Positions 48,627-58,117 of a stretch of DNA of 64,000 nt are shown piece after piece (position 1 is the stretch's first letter; every line of letters begins with the position of its first letter). Position numbers and translations under genes: made by a program. This DNA comes from Thioclava sp. GXIMD4216. Its GTDB lineage: Bacteria > Pseudomonadota > Alphaproteobacteria > Rhodobacterales > Rhodobacteraceae. The notes below the pieces were generated by a model that saw only the letters and a list, made by a program, of their open reading frames with translations, was not told the origin of the DNA and made no database searches. The stretch covers positions 310,001 through 374,000 of the forward strand of contig NZ_CP149926.1 in assembly GCF_037949285.1 (NCBI RefSeq), read 5' to 3'.

Positions 48627-48863
48627 ATGACTGTGAAGCGGAAAAACCGGTTTCTCCGGCCAAATCCGCAACATTACGGCGCCAGCGCACCGCGCCCCCA
48701 ACGGGCGCAACCCCGAACTTCGGGCCTCTCGCGGGGACCGGCGCAAGGCCTGCCTGCACATAGTCAAATCCGTTTGGAGCCTTCTTCTGAAAGGGCCAAA
48801 CGTGCCAACCTGTATCAGGCCAGCGCCGATCACGACCAAGCGGGAAAGAAATTGGGTGGGTAA
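48627..48863 (+). CDS. possible 78-residue basic protein (doubtful)
   Basis: In the 368-base gap between the exporter start and tRNA-Leu, a plus-strand frame encodes a basic, Pro/Arg/Ser-rich 78-residue product (MTVKRKNRFLRPNPQHYGAS and on). A weak AAGG lies 5 bases upstream, and the stop is 7 bases before a strong hairpin terminator, which is suggestive. The composition looks disordered and the high GC makes chance ORFs common, so confidence is low. Nothing else coding was recognised in the gap. Confidence 0.3.
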   Translation: MTVKRKNRFLRPNPQHYGASAPRPQRAQPRTSGLSRGPAQGLPAHSQIRLEPSSERAKRANLYQASADHDQAGKKLGG

Positions 48864-48865
48864 AA

Positions 48866-48907
48866 CAAAAAACCCGCTTAACCTGTTAAGGTTAAGCGGG
48901 TTTTTTT
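48866..48907. terminator. bidirectional terminator beside tRNA-Leu
   Basis: AACCCGCTTAACC / GGTTAAGCGGGTT with loop TGTTAA, A-rich before and seven T after, so it can end tRNA-Leu on the minus strand and any transcript from the left. Confidence 0.92.
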
Positions 48908-48911
48908 GGAT

Positions 48912-48996
48912 TGGTGCCCAGAAGAGGACTCGAACCTCCACGCCTTGCGGCACACGGACCTGAACCGTGCGCGTCTACCAATTCCGCCATCTGGGC
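48912..48996 (-). tRNA. tRNA-Leu (anticodon CAG)
   Basis: An 85-base class II tRNA. It starts GCCCAGATGGCGGAATTGGT, has the anticodon stem CACGG/CCGTG around TTCAGGT (anticodon CAG), a variable arm TGCCGCAAGGCGT, a T arm GAGGTTCGAGTCCTC and encoded CCA. The acceptor GCCCAGA pairs with TCTGGGC. Confidence 0.98.
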
Positions 48997-49045
48997 GTTC
49001 CTACTTTGCTGCGTCTTTCGCTGCAGCGCCGCTGGTGTGAGGAGG

Positions 49046-49074
49046 CTTCTACGGTGAGAGCAAAGCACCGTCAA
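49046..49074 (-). promoter_or_regulatory. sigma-70-type promoter of tRNA-Leu
   Basis: On the minus strand TTGACG (49074-49069), 17-base spacer, TAGAAG (49051-49046), about 50 bases before the tRNA. Both hexamers and the spacing are identical to those before tRNA-Lys. Confidence 0.8.
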
Positions 49075-49187
49075 TAGGAAATTTTCATTTTTTTCGCCGA
49101 GAACGAAGGAATGCCGCTGGCCCCTTGTCCCGCAAGAGGTAAATCGGTAATCAGGAAGGGAAAAATTGCAAGGGGGAGGCCCAGCCA

Positions 49188-50171
49188 ATGGCGAAACTTG
49201 TGACGATCTATGGCGGTTCTGGTTTTGTAGGGCGCTATATTGCCCGCCGCCTTGCAAAAGACGGATGGCGTATCCGGATTGCCGTGCGCCGCCCGAACGA
49301 GGCGCTTTTCACCAAGCCTTATGGCGCGGTTGGTCAGGTAGAGCCGGTTTTCTGCAACATCCGTGATGACGCGTCGGTGCGCGCCGCGATGATCGGCGCA
49401 GATGCGGTTGTGAACTGCGTTGGCATCCTGTGCACCACGGGCAAGAACAGCTTCAATGCCGTGCAAGCCGAGGGTGCAGGACGTGTGGCACGGATTGCCG
49501 CAGAGCTTGGCGTGCAGAATCTCGTACATCTCTCGGCCATCGGAGCAGATGCCAAAGCCGCAAGCGCCTATGCGCGCAGCAAGGCTGAAGGCGAAGCCGC
49601 CGTTCTGGAGCATTTCCCGGAAGCGATGATCTTGCGCCCCTCGGTTCTGTTCGGGACGGAAGACGGGTTCTTCAACAAATTCGCAGCCATGAGCCGCTTC
49701 TCCTTCATTCTGCCGATCACCGGCGGCAAGACCAAATTCCAGCCGGTCTGGGTGGATGATGTGGCCGCCGCAGCGGTGATGGGGGTCGAGGGCAAGGCCA
49801 AGGGCACCTACGAACTGGGCGGCCCCGATCAGGCCAGCCTGAGCGATCTTCTGAAAACCATGCTGGGCGTGATCAATCGCAAACGTACGATCTTCAACAT
49901 GCCTTTCGGTCTGGCCTCTCTGGTGGCGGGACTGTTCGATCTGCTACAGACGCTGACCGGCGGTTTGTTCAGCAACACGCTTCTGACCCGTGATCAGGTG
50001 AAAAATCTGAAGAAGGACAATATCGTTTCGGAAGACGCGCGAAGCTTTGCTCAACTCCAGATCACACCTACGGCAATGAACGCAATCATGGCGGGTTACC
50101 TCTGGCGCTTCCGTCCGCATGGACAGTATGAAGAGATTCAAGCTTCTGCAAAAAATCTAAAACGGTCCTGA
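49188..50171 (+). CDS. NDUFA9-like NAD(P)-binding protein
   Basis: The 327-residue protein is an atypical short-chain dehydrogenase. Its N-terminal cofactor loop is [34 protein letters not shown] and [20 protein letters not shown] follow in the active-site area; the usual YxxxK is present as YARSK. In alphaproteobacteria this family is related to the complex I accessory subunit NDUFA9. The C-terminal part ([20 protein letters not shown]) could contact the membrane. AGGGGGAGG precedes the ATG. uppP starts four bases after its stop, so the two form an operon. Confidence 0.88.
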   Translation: MAKLVTIYGGSGFVGRYIARRLAKDGWRIRIAVRRPNEALFTKPYGAVGQVEPVFCNIRDDASVRAAMIGADAVVNCVGILCTTGKNSFNAVQAEGAGRVARIAAELGVQNLVHLSAIGADAKAASAYARSKAEGEAAVLEHFPEAMILRPSVLFGTEDGFFNKFAAMSRFSFILPITGGKTKFQPVWVDDVAAAAVMGVEGKAKGTYELGGPDQASLSDLLKTMLGVINRKRTIFNMPFGLASLVAGLFDLLQTLTGGLFSNTLLTRDQVKNLKKDNIVSEDARSFAQLQITPTAMNAIMAGYLWRFRPHGQYEEIQASAKNLKRS

Positions 50172-50175
50172 TCTC

Positions 50176-50976
50176 ATGAATGATACCCTCTCCGCCGCAA
50201 TACTTGGATTTGTAGAGGGTCTCACTGAGTTCCTCCCCGTTTCGTCCACGGGGCATGTGCTGATTGTCGGGGAAATGCTTGATTTCCACTCGACAGGGCA
50301 TGCTTTCGAAGTTGTGATCCAGCTTGGCGCGATCATCGCCATTCTTGGCGTCTATGCCAAGAAGCTGTTCGAGGTCTTCACCGCCGCGCCCCATGACCCT
50401 CAGGCGCGGCGCTTCATCCTCAGCGTCCTTATCGCTTTCCTGCCTGCCGTTTTCATTGGCATTCTCGCGCATGATTTCATCAAACGCGTGCTCTTCGATT
50501 CTCCGCTGATCATCGCCACCAGCCTTATTCTGGGCGGCATCGTGCTGATTGTGATCGACCGTATGGACCTTCACCCCAAACATGACGACGCCATGAAAAT
50601 CCCGCTGGGCAAGGCGCTTGCCATCGGCTTCATCCAATGTCTGGCCATGATTCCAGGGACTTCGCGCTCGGGCTCGACCATTGTGGGAGCCATGTTGATG
50701 GGCGTATCCAAACGTGCCGCCGCCGAGTTCAGCTTTTTCCTGTCGATGCCGACGATGGCCGGTGCCTTTGCCTACGACCTTTACAAAAACTACGATCTGT
50801 TGAACGCTGACGATATGACGCTCATCGTCATCGGCTTTGTTATGGCGTTCATCTCTGCAGTCATCGTCGTCCGCCACCTGCTCGACTTCATTTCGCGCCA
50901 CGGCTACGCGATTTTCGGCTATTGGCGGATCCTCGTCGGCCTTGCGATCTTTGGATATTTTGCCATCGCGCGCTAA
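50176..50976 (+). CDS. uppP: undecaprenyl-diphosphatase
   Basis: UppP (BacA) dephosphorylates undecaprenyl diphosphate to recycle the peptidoglycan lipid carrier and gives bacitracin resistance when abundant. The 266-residue membrane protein has its two signature regions: [17 protein letters not shown] (with catalytic Glu) and [15 protein letters not shown]. About eight hydrophobic segments are seen. It follows the NDUFA9-like gene by four bases. Confidence 0.96.
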   Translation: MNDTLSAAILGFVEGLTEFLPVSSTGHVLIVGEMLDFHSTGHAFEVVIQLGAIIAILGVYAKKLFEVFTAAPHDPQARRFILSVLIAFLPAVFIGILAHDFIKRVLFDSPLIIATSLILGGIVLIVIDRMDLHPKHDDAMKIPLGKALAIGFIQCLAMIPGTSRSGSTIVGAMLMGVSKRAAAEFSFFLSMPTMAGAFAYDLYKNYDLLNADDMTLIVIGFVMAFISAVIVVRHLLDFISRHGYAIFGYWRILVGLAIFGYFAIAR

Positions 50977-50989
50977 CTAAGTAACAAAA

Positions 50990-51060
50990 GCTGACCTAAT
51001 TTGCCGCATTTTTTATTGTGAATCTTCTCAAAACACGAAAAAAGCGATATTTAGGTCAGC
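50990..51060. promoter_or_regulatory. widely spaced inverted repeat upstream of gltD
   Basis: GCTGACCTAA (50990-50999) and TTAGGTCAGC (51051-51060) are perfect inverted copies 51 bases apart in an AT-rich gap, 70 bases before gltD. They could be two operator half-sites for a dimeric regulator or the arms of a long hairpin ending uppP. Confidence 0.5.
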
Positions 51061-51112
51061 CCCTCTTACTTTTAATGCCTTCGGTTAGCGTGTAGCACAG
51101 TGCCAAAGAAAC

Positions 51113-51129
51113 GCTAGGGAGGCGCTAGC
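51113..51129 (+). promoter_or_regulatory. gltD ribosome site in a small hairpin
   Basis: GCTAGGGAGGCGCTAGC: the GGAGG that decides the gltD start (ATG 51131) lies in the loop of a 5-bp stem. A stem this short would only modestly hinder ribosomes. Confidence 0.45.
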
Positions 51130-51130
51130 C

Positions 51131-52564
51131 ATGGCCAAGCAACGCATGCTGAAGTTCGTGTCGACGGCAAAGGAAATGCCGGCGAAGCGCGACGCGAAGC
51201 AACGCGCCCAAGACTTCAACGAGATCTACGCGGAATACGCCGAACAGAAAGCGGCCGAACAGGCAGGGCGCTGTTCGCAATGTGGTGTGCCCTATTGCCA
51301 CCAGCACTGCCCGCTGCATAACAACATTCCCGACTGGCTGCGCCTGACGGCAGAGGGCCGTCTGGAAGAAGCCTATCACATCAGCCAAGCCACCAATACC
51401 TTCCCCGAGATCTGCGGTCGCATCTGCCCGCAGGACCGTCTGTGCGAAGGCAATTGCGTTATCGAGCAATCGGGGCATGGCACCGTGACCATCGGCTCGG
51501 TCGAGAAATATATCACCGACACCGCCTTCGAGAACGGCTGGGTGCCTTCCATCACGCCGAAGGTCGAGCGCGAGGAAAGCATCGGCATCATCGGCGCGGG
51601 TCCGGGTGGTCTGGCGGCGGCGGATGTGCTGCGCCGCGCGGGCTGCAAGGTCACCGTCTATGACCGTCACGATCGCGCGGGCGGGCTGCTGACCTATGGT
51701 ATCCCCGGCTTCAAGCTGGAGAAGGATATCGTCATGCGTCGCGTGACCCAGCTGGAAGAAGCGGGCGTGGAATTCGTGCTGAACTGCAATGTCGGCACCG
51801 ATATCACCTTTGACGCCATCCGCGGCAAGCATGACGCCGTGCTGATTGCGACTGGCGTCTACAAGACCCGCGATCTGCGTGATCCGGGTGCGGATGCGGC
51901 AGGTATCGTGCGCGCGATCGACTATCTGACCTGCTCGAACAAGCTGTCCTTCGGTGATGAGGTTGCCGAATTCGAAGACGGCACGCTAAATGCGGCGGGC
52001 AAGAATGTCGTGGTTATCGGTGGTGGGGACACCGCGATGGACTGCGTACGCACCGCCATCCGTCAGGGTGCGACCTCGGTCAAATGTCTCTACCGCCGCG
52101 ACCGTGCCAACATGCCCGGCTCGCAGCGTGAGGTGCAGAACGCCGAGGAAGAAGGCGCGGAATTCGTCTGGCTGGCAGCGCCCAAGGGCTTTACCAGCAA
52201 TCCGGTCACCTCGATCACCATCCAGAAGATGAAGCTGGGCCAGCCCGATGCCTCGGGCCGTCAGTCGCCCGAGCCCATCGAAGGCGGGATCTACAAGGAG
52301 AAAGCCGATCTGGTCATCAAGGCCCTCGGTTTCGAGCCGGAAGATCTGCAGGACCAATGGGACACCAAAGAGCTGGAAGTCACCCGTTGGGGCACCGTCA
52401 AGGCCGAGTTCGGCACCCATGCGACCAATATCCCCGGCGTTTATGCGGTGGGCGATATCGTGCGCGGGGCCTCGCTGGTGGTCTGGGCGATCCGCGACGG
52501 CCGCGAGGCTGGCGCCGAGATCATCCGCTATCTTGACGGTGTGACCGCCGTCGCGGCCCAGTAA
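51131..52564 (+). CDS. gltD: glutamate synthase (NADPH) small subunit
   Basis: GltD takes electrons from NADPH through FAD and passes them to GltB. The 477-residue subunit has two N-terminal cysteine groups for 4Fe-4S clusters (CSQCGVPYCHQHCPLHN and CGRICPQDRLCEGNC), the FAD loop GAGPGGLAAADVLRRAG, and the NADPH loop VIGGGDTAMDCVRTAIRQG, ending with the VYAVGDIVRGASLVVWAIRD FAD motif. It precedes an unknown exported protein gene and then gltB, so gltD is first, the reverse of E. coli gltBD. Confidence 0.97.
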   Translation: MAKQRMLKFVSTAKEMPAKRDAKQRAQDFNEIYAEYAEQKAAEQAGRCSQCGVPYCHQHCPLHNNIPDWLRLTAEGRLEEAYHISQATNTFPEICGRICPQDRLCEGNCVIEQSGHGTVTIGSVEKYITDTAFENGWVPSITPKVEREESIGIIGAGPGGLAAADVLRRAGCKVTVYDRHDRAGGLLTYGIPGFKLEKDIVMRRVTQLEEAGVEFVLNCNVGTDITFDAIRGKHDAVLIATGVYKTRDLRDPGADAAGIVRAIDYLTCSNKLSFGDEVAEFEDGTLNAAGKNVVVIGGGDTAMDCVRTAIRQGATSVKCLYRRDRANMPGSQREVQNAEEEGAEFVWLAAPKGFTSNPVTSITIQKMKLGQPDASGRQSPEPIEGGIYKEKADLVIKALGFEPEDLQDQWDTKELEVTRWGTVKAEFGTHATNIPGVYAVGDIVRGASLVVWAIRDGREAGAEIIRYLDGVTAVAAQ

Positions 52565-52580
52565 TCCCCTATCCACGCAG

Positions 52581-52602
52581 GCAGGGCCGCATCCGGCCCT
52601 GC
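52581..52602 (+). other. hairpin between gltD and the next gene
   Basis: GCAGGGCCG, loop CATC, CGGCCCTGC: a 9-bp perfect stem without T tract, 17 bases after the gltD stop. It may act in mRNA stability or partial termination within the operon. Confidence 0.55.
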
Positions 52603-52628
52603 GCGAAGAGACGGAAGGACCTATCCCC

Positions 52629-53339
52629 ATGAAACGGGTGGCAGTTTTTGCAGCAATCACCTTGATCGGCGCACATGCACAGGCGCAATCGGCAGACGAC
52701 CAGTTTGCCGTGCCCGATGCCTGCACGCTGGATCTGACGGTGCAGATGCATAGCTGTCAGGTCGCCAATCTCTATCACTGCGCGGGGGATGCCGAAGGCG
52801 ATCGCTGGATTTCTTATGCCGATGGCGATGGCGAATACTTCCTGTCACTGATCGATTCCGAGACCCGCTGGCTTCAGTCGATCAGCCTTGATAACGGGGA
52901 AATCGCCCAGCTGGACGAGGCAGGTTCCAAGGATAATGCCTCGTTCAGCACGCTGCTCGACACAGGCGAGGATGATTACGACTTTGTCACCTACAACAAT
53001 TTCGGAGAGACCCGCCGCCAGATCGGTCGCGACTGGCTCACCGGAGACAAGGTCACGATTGACGGCAAGGTTCTGGAACGCGCGGATTTCAAACTGGAAA
53101 CACAGGACAGGGCTGGCAACATCCTCGCCCGCCGGTCTGGAACCCAGTATATCGACCGCGATCTGCGCGTGTTCTTTTCAGGACGCGAAACCTATGAAAG
53201 CCCGCAAGGCGACAGTGTGCAGACCTATGATGCGCCAGTCTCCTTTGCCCATGAGGGCGAAGACGGGTTTGGTGCCGCAAAGCCGATCTACGACTGCGAC
53301 ATGACGATGACGGCGCTGCGCCCCGAAGATTTGCGATAA
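52629..53339 (+). CDS. exported protein of unknown function between gltD and gltB
   Basis: The 236-residue product has a signal peptide (MKRVAVFAAITLIGAHAQAQ) and a mature beta-rich acidic domain with five cysteines (ACTLDLTVQMHSCQVANLYH, CAGDAEGDRW, IYDCDMTM). No family was recognised. GGAAGG precedes the ATG. The operon position inside a nitrogen-assimilation locus is odd for an exported protein; I believe the same order exists in other Rhodobacterales, but cannot confirm it here. A link to glutamate metabolism is not supported by sequence. Confidence 0.8.
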   Translation: MKRVAVFAAITLIGAHAQAQSADDQFAVPDACTLDLTVQMHSCQVANLYHCAGDAEGDRWISYADGDGEYFLSLIDSETRWLQSISLDNGEIAQLDEAGSKDNASFSTLLDTGEDDYDFVTYNNFGETRRQIGRDWLTGDKVTIDGKVLERADFKLETQDRAGNILARRSGTQYIDRDLRVFFSGRETYESPQGDSVQTYDAPVSFAHEGEDGFGAAKPIYDCDMTMTALRPEDLR

Positions 53340-53432
53340 TCGGCGCAGCCCCACACGAACCAGGCGCAAGCCACCCTTTGAATTCGCCGCGCGTCACAGC
53401 CGGTGCACTACGTTCTCCCAAGGAGGCATGAC

Positions 53433-56400
53433 ATGACCAAATATGATGAAGCCTGGGTTGCCCGCGAGGAAGCCAAGCGTGAATGGATGTCGGCAAACTC
53501 GCTCTACAAGGCGGATGACGAGAAGTCGTCCTGCGGTGTGGGGCTTGTTGTCTCGATCGACGGGAAAGCCTCGCGTCGCGTCGTGGAAAACGGCATTGAT
53601 GCGCTGAAAGCGATCTGGCACCGCGGTGCGGTGGATGCCGACGGCAAGACCGGCGACGGCGCGGGTATCCATGTGCAGATCCCTGCCCCCTTCTTCCACG
53701 ACCAGATCCGCCGCACCGGCCACGAGCCGGATATGGACAAACGTATCGCCGTGGGTCAGGTCTTCCTGCCGCGCACCGATTTCGGCGCGCAGGAAAACTG
53801 CCGGACCATCGTGGAATCCGAAGTTCTGCGCATGGGCCACTATATCTATGGCTGGCGCCACGTGCCGGTCGCGACCTCTTGTCTGGGGGACAAAGCCAAC
53901 GCCACCCGCCCCGAGATCGAACAGATCCTGATCCGTAACGAGAAGGATATCGACGAGGAGCAGTTCGAGCGCGAGCTTTACATCATCCGTCGCCGGATCG
54001 AGAAAGCGGCCATCGCGGCGCAGCTCAAGGGCCTGTATATCTGCTCGCTCTCGACCCGTTCGATCATCTATAAAGGCATGATGCTGGCCGAGCAGGTTGC
54101 GGAATTCTATCCCGACCTGAAGGACGAGCGTTTCGAGTCGTCCTTCGCGATCTACCACCAGCGCTATTCCACCAACACCTTCCCCGAATGGTGGCTGGCG
54201 CAGCCCTTCCGGATGCTGGCGCATAACGGCGAGATCAACACGATCAAGGGCAATATCAACTGGATGAAATCGCACGAGATCCGCATGGCCTCGGCGACCT
54301 TCGGCGATATGGCCGAAGACATCAAACCGGTGATCCCCGCTGCCGCCTCCGACTCGGGCGCGCTGGATTCGGTGTTCGAACTGATGGTCCGTTCGGGCCG
54401 GATCGCACCGATGGTGAAAACCATGCTGGTGCCCGAAGCCTGGTCCAAGGCCACCGACGAAATGCCGCAGGCATGGCAGGATATGTATGGCTATTGCAAC
54501 GCCGTGATGGAGCCGTGGGACGGCCCTGCCGCCCTTGCGATGACCGATGGCCGCTGGGTCTGTGGCGGGCTTGACCGCAACGGCCTGCGCCCGCTGCGCT
54601 ATGTGGTGACCGGTGACGGCATGCTGATCGCAGGCTCCGAGGTGGGCATGGTGCCGACCGACGAGGCCAATGTCATCGAGAAAGGCGCACTTGGTCCGGG
54701 GCAGATGATTGCCGTCGATATGGCCGAGGGCAAGCTGTATCACGACACCGATATCAAGGACAAACTGGCCGCCTCGCGCCCCTTCGGCGAGTGGGTGGAC
54801 AAGGTCACCGACCTGTCCGAACTGATGCGCGACCTGCCCGAGGCCGCCAAATATACCGGTGCGGAACTGCGCAAGCGCCAGATGTCGGCGGGCTATACCG
54901 TTGAGGACATCGAACAGATCCTCAGCCCGATGGCCGAGGATGGCAAGGAAGCCATTGCCTCGATGGGCGATGACACGCCGCCTGCCGTTCTGTCCAAGAA
55001 ATACCGCCCGCTGAGCCATTTCTTCCGCCAGAACTTCTCTCAGGTCACCAACCCGCCGATCGACAGCCTGCGTGAAAACCGCGTGATGTCGCTGAAGACG
55101 CGCTTCGGGAACCTCAAGAACGTGCTGGACGAAGACAGCGCCCAGACCGAGATCCTTATTCTTGATACGCCCTTCATCGCGAATGAAGAGTTCAACAAGA
55201 TGGCCGAGATCTTCGGCGAGCATATCTCGATCATCGACTGTACCTTCCCCGCTGGCGCGGATCAGGAAGCGCTGCGCGACGGTCTGGCCCGTATCCGTAA
55301 CGAGGCCGAAGACGCCGTGCGTTCGGGCGCAGGCCATATCGTCCTGACCGACGAGAACCAGTCCGAAGACAAGATCGCGATGCCGATGATCCTGGCGACC
55401 TCGGCTGTGCATAGCTGGCTGACCCGTAAGGGCCTGCGCACCTTCTGCTCGATCAATGTGCGTTCGGCTGAATGTATGGACCCGCATTACTTCGCGGTGC
55501 TGGTGGGTGCCGGTGCAACCACCGTCAACGCCTATCTGGCCGAAGACACCATTGCCGACCGGATCGACCGCGGGCTGATCGAAGGCACTCTGCTGGAGGC
55601 CGTGCGCAAATATCGCGATGCGGTGGATGCGGGCCTGCTGAAAATCATGGCGAAGATGGGGATTTCGGTGATTTCCTCCTATCGCGGTGGTCTGAACTTC
55701 GAGGCGGTGGGCCTGTCGCGCGCCATGGTGGCCGAATATTTCCCGGGCATGCATTCGCGTATTTCGGGCATCGGCCTGCACGGCATCCAGCACAAGCTCG
55801 AGGAGGTCCACAAGCTGGGCTGGCTGGGTGGTCAGGACGTTCTGCCGATTGGCGGTTTCTACAAGTCGCGCCGCTCGGGCGAGACCCACGCATGGGGCGC
55901 ACAGGGCATGCATATGCTGCAGGCCGCCTGTGACCGCGCCAGCTATGACCTGTGGAAACAGTATAGCGCCATGATGCGGGCCAATCCGCCGATCCATATC
56001 CGCGACCTTCTGGACGTGAAGCCGCTGGGCAAGCCCGTCCCGATCGAGGAAGTGGAATCGATCACCTCGATCCGTAAGCGTTTCGTGACGCCGGGCATGT
56101 CGCTGGGGGCGCTGTCGCCCGAGGCGCATAAGCTGCTGAACGTCGCGATGAACCGTATCGGTGCGAAATCCGATAGCGGTGAGGGCGGGGAAGATCCGGC
56201 ACATTTCGTGCCCGAGCCGAATGGCGACAATCCGTCCGCCAAGATCAAGCAGGTGGCCTCGGGTCGTTTCGGTGTGACCGCCGAATATCTCAACCACTGC
56301 GAAGAGCTTGAGATCAAGGTGGCCCAAGGGGCGAAACCGGGTGAGGGTGGCCAGCTTCCGGGCATGAAGGTCACCGACCTGATCGCGCGTCTGCGTCACT

Positions 56401-57971
56401 CGACCAAGGGCGTCACGCTGATCTCGCCGCCGCCGCACCACGATATCTACTCGATCGAGGATCTGGCGCAGCTGATCTACGATCTCAAGCAGATCAACCC
56501 GCGCTGCAAGGTGACGGTGAAGCTGGTGGCGTCTTCGGGCGTTGGCACGATTGCCGCCGGTGTGGCCAAGGCAAAAGCCGATATCATCCTTGTGTCCGGC
56601 CATAATGGCGGCACGGGGGCGTCTCCGGCGACCTCGATCAAATTCGCGGGTCTGCCGTGGGAGATGGGTCTGACCGAGGCGCATCAGGTTCTGGCGATGA
56701 ACAACCTGCGGGGCCGCGTCACGCTGCGCACCGATGGTGGTCTGCGCACGGGTCGTGACATCGTCATGGCCGCGATGATGGGTGCCGAGGAATATGGTAT
56801 CGGCACCGCTGCCCTGATCGCGATGGGCTGTATCATGGTGCGTCAGTGCCAGTCGAACACCTGCCCCGTCGGCGTCTGCACGCAGGATGCCGAACTGCGC
56901 AAGAAGTTCACCGGCTCGGCAGATAAGGTCGTCAACCTGATCACCTTCTATGCGCAGGAAGTCCGCGAGATCCTTGCCTCGATCGGTGCGCGTTCGCTGG
57001 ACGAGATCATCGGTCGTGCGGATCTGCTGACGCAGGTCTCGCGTGGGTCGGCGCATCTGGATGACCTTGATCTCAACCCGCTGCTGCTGACCGTGGATGG
57101 CTGGGACAAGATCGTCTACGACCGCTCGAAGCCGCGCAACTATGTGCCCGATACGCTGGATGCCGAAATCATCCGCGATGGCGCGCGCTTCTTCGACGAA
57201 GGCGAGAAGATGCAGCTGTCCTATGCCGTGCGCAACACGCACCGCACCATCGGGACGCGCGCCTCGAGCCACATCGTGCAGAACTTCGGCATGCGCAACG
57301 CGCTGCAGCCCGACCATCTGACGGTGAAGCTGACGGGGTCTGCCGGTCAGTCGCTGGGGGCCTTTGCGGCGCCTGGTCTGAAGATCGAGGTCTCGGGCGA
57401 TGCGAATGACTATGTCGGCAAGGGCCTGTCGGGCGGTATCATCGTGGTGCGTCCGCCGATGATCTCGCCGCTGAAGGCCTCCGAGAACACCATCATCGGC
57501 AATACCGTGCTCTATGGTGCAACCGATGGCTACCTGTTTGCGGCAGGCCGCGCGGGCGAGCGTTTCGCCGTGCGGAACTCGGGTGCGCGGGTGGTGATCG
57601 AGGGCTGTGGCACCAATGGTTGTGAATATATGACCGGCGGTGTGGCGGTGATCCTCGGTTCGATCGGCGCGAATTTCGGCGCGGGGATGACGGGCGGGAT
57701 GGCCTATCTTTACGATCCGGACGGCGTGGCCGAGAACCTCGTCAATCCGGAATCTCTGGTGACCTGTGGTCTGGGCCATAGCCATTGGGAAGCGCAGGTG
57801 AAGGGGCTGATCGAACGCCATGTCGAAGAGACCCGTTCGGTCAAAGCCACCGAGATCCTGCAGAACTGGGAGACGGAGCGCCTGAACTTCCTGCAGGTCT
57901 GCCCGAAAGAGATGCTGCGTCACCTGCCCTATCCGCTGTCGGACGAGCCCGAAGCGGTTCCGGCAGAGTAA
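53433..57971 (+). CDS. gltB: glutamate synthase (NADPH) large subunit
   Basis: GltB uses glutamine and 2-oxoglutarate to make two glutamate. The 1512-residue protein has a 33-residue propeptide cut before Cys34 (SSCGVGLVVSIDG), which becomes the N-terminal nucleophile of the glutaminase domain. A central domain follows, then the FMN synthase domain with GLRTGRDIVMAAMMGAEEYG and the 3Fe-4S cysteines in CIMVRQCQSNTCPVGVC, and a C-terminal GXGXG beta-helix with many Gly. AAGGAGG at 53420-53426 fixes the ATG at 53433; another ATG at 53428 is out of frame. Length is typical. Confidence 0.98.
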   Translation: MTKYDEAWVAREEAKREWMSANSLYKADDEKSSCGVGLVVSIDGKASRRVVENGIDALKAIWHRGAVDADGKTGDGAGIHVQIPAPFFHDQIRRTGHEPDMDKRIAVGQVFLPRTDFGAQENCRTIVESEVLRMGHYIYGWRHVPVATSCLGDKANATRPEIEQILIRNEKDIDEEQFERELYIIRRRIEKAAIAAQLKGLYICSLSTRSIIYKGMMLAEQVAEFYPDLKDERFESSFAIYHQRYSTNTFPEWWLAQPFRMLAHNGEINTIKGNINWMKSHEIRMASATFGDMAEDIKPVIPAAASDSGALDSVFELMVRSGRIAPMVKTMLVPEAWSKATDEMPQAWQDMYGYCNAVMEPWDGPAALAMTDGRWVCGGLDRNGLRPLRYVVTGDGMLIAGSEVGMVPTDEANVIEKGALGPGQMIAVDMAEGKLYHDTDIKDKLAASRPFGEWVDKVTDLSELMRDLPEAAKYTGAELRKRQMSAGYTVEDIEQILSPMAEDGKEAIASMGDDTPPAVLSKKYRPLSHFFRQNFSQVTNPPIDSLRENRVMSLKTRFGNLKNVLDEDSAQTEILILDTPFIANEEFNKMAEIFGEHISIIDCTFPAGADQEALRDGLARIRNEAEDAVRSGAGHIVLTDENQSEDKIAMPMILATSAVHSWLTRKGLRTFCSINVRSAECMDPHYFAVLVGAGATTVNAYLAEDTIADRIDRGLIEGTLLEAVRKYRDAVDAGLLKIMAKMGISVISSYRGGLNFEAVGLSRAMVAEYFPGMHSRISGIGLHGIQHKLEEVHKLGWLGGQDVLPIGGFYKSRRSGETHAWGAQGMHMLQAACDRASYDLWKQYSAMMRANPPIHIRDLLDVKPLGKPVPIEEVESITSIRKRFVTPGMSLGALSPEAHKLLNVAMNRIGAKSDSGEGGEDPAHFVPEPNGDNPSAKIKQVASGRFGVTAEYLNHCEELEIKVAQGAKPGEGGQLPGMKVTDLIARLRHSTKGVTLISPPPHHDIYSIEDLAQLIYDLKQINPRCKVTVKLVASSGVGTIAAGVAKAKADIILVSGHNGGTGASPATSIKFAGLPWEMGLTEAHQVLAMNNLRGRVTLRTDGGLRTGRDIVMAAMMGAEEYGIGTAALIAMGCIMVRQCQSNTCPVGVCTQDAELRKKFTGSADKVVNLITFYAQEVREILASIGARSLDEIIGRADLLTQVSRGSAHLDDLDLNPLLLTVDGWDKIVYDRSKPRNYVPDTLDAEIIRDGARFFDEGEKMQLSYAVRNTHRTIGTRASSHIVQNFGMRNALQPDHLTVKLTGSAGQSLGAFAAPGLKIEVSGDANDYVGKGLSGGIIVVRPPMISPLKASENTIIGNTVLYGATDGYLFAAGRAGERFAVRNSGARVVIEGCGTNGCEYMTGGVAVILGSIGANFGAGMTGGMAYLYDPDGVAENLVNPESLVTCGLGHSHWEAQVKGLIERHVEETRSVKATEILQNWETERLNFLQVCPKEMLRHLPYPLSDEPEAVPAE

Positions 57972-57991
57972 CTCAGGATCAGATTGACAAG

Positions 57992-58016
57992 GCGGGGCCA
58001 TCGGCCCCGCTTTTTT
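57992..58016 (+). terminator. intrinsic terminator of the glt operon
   Basis: GCGGGGCC, loop ATC, GGCCCCGC followed by six T. Confidence 0.93.
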
Positions 58017-58117
58017 ATGCGATTTTCATGTGGACAACTGCGGCCACGGGGCTGCATTTACGTTTGTTTCGTGGCAGAAGGCTTGACCTGTTCGCAGGCT
58101 CAGGGACTTATGGCGAC

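Noticed and set aside
53394..58001. A 1535-codon minus-strand open frame
   Set aside because: It mirrors gltB exactly; its His/Arg/Gln-rich translation is the usual antisense shadow of a high-GC gene, with no recognisable domain.
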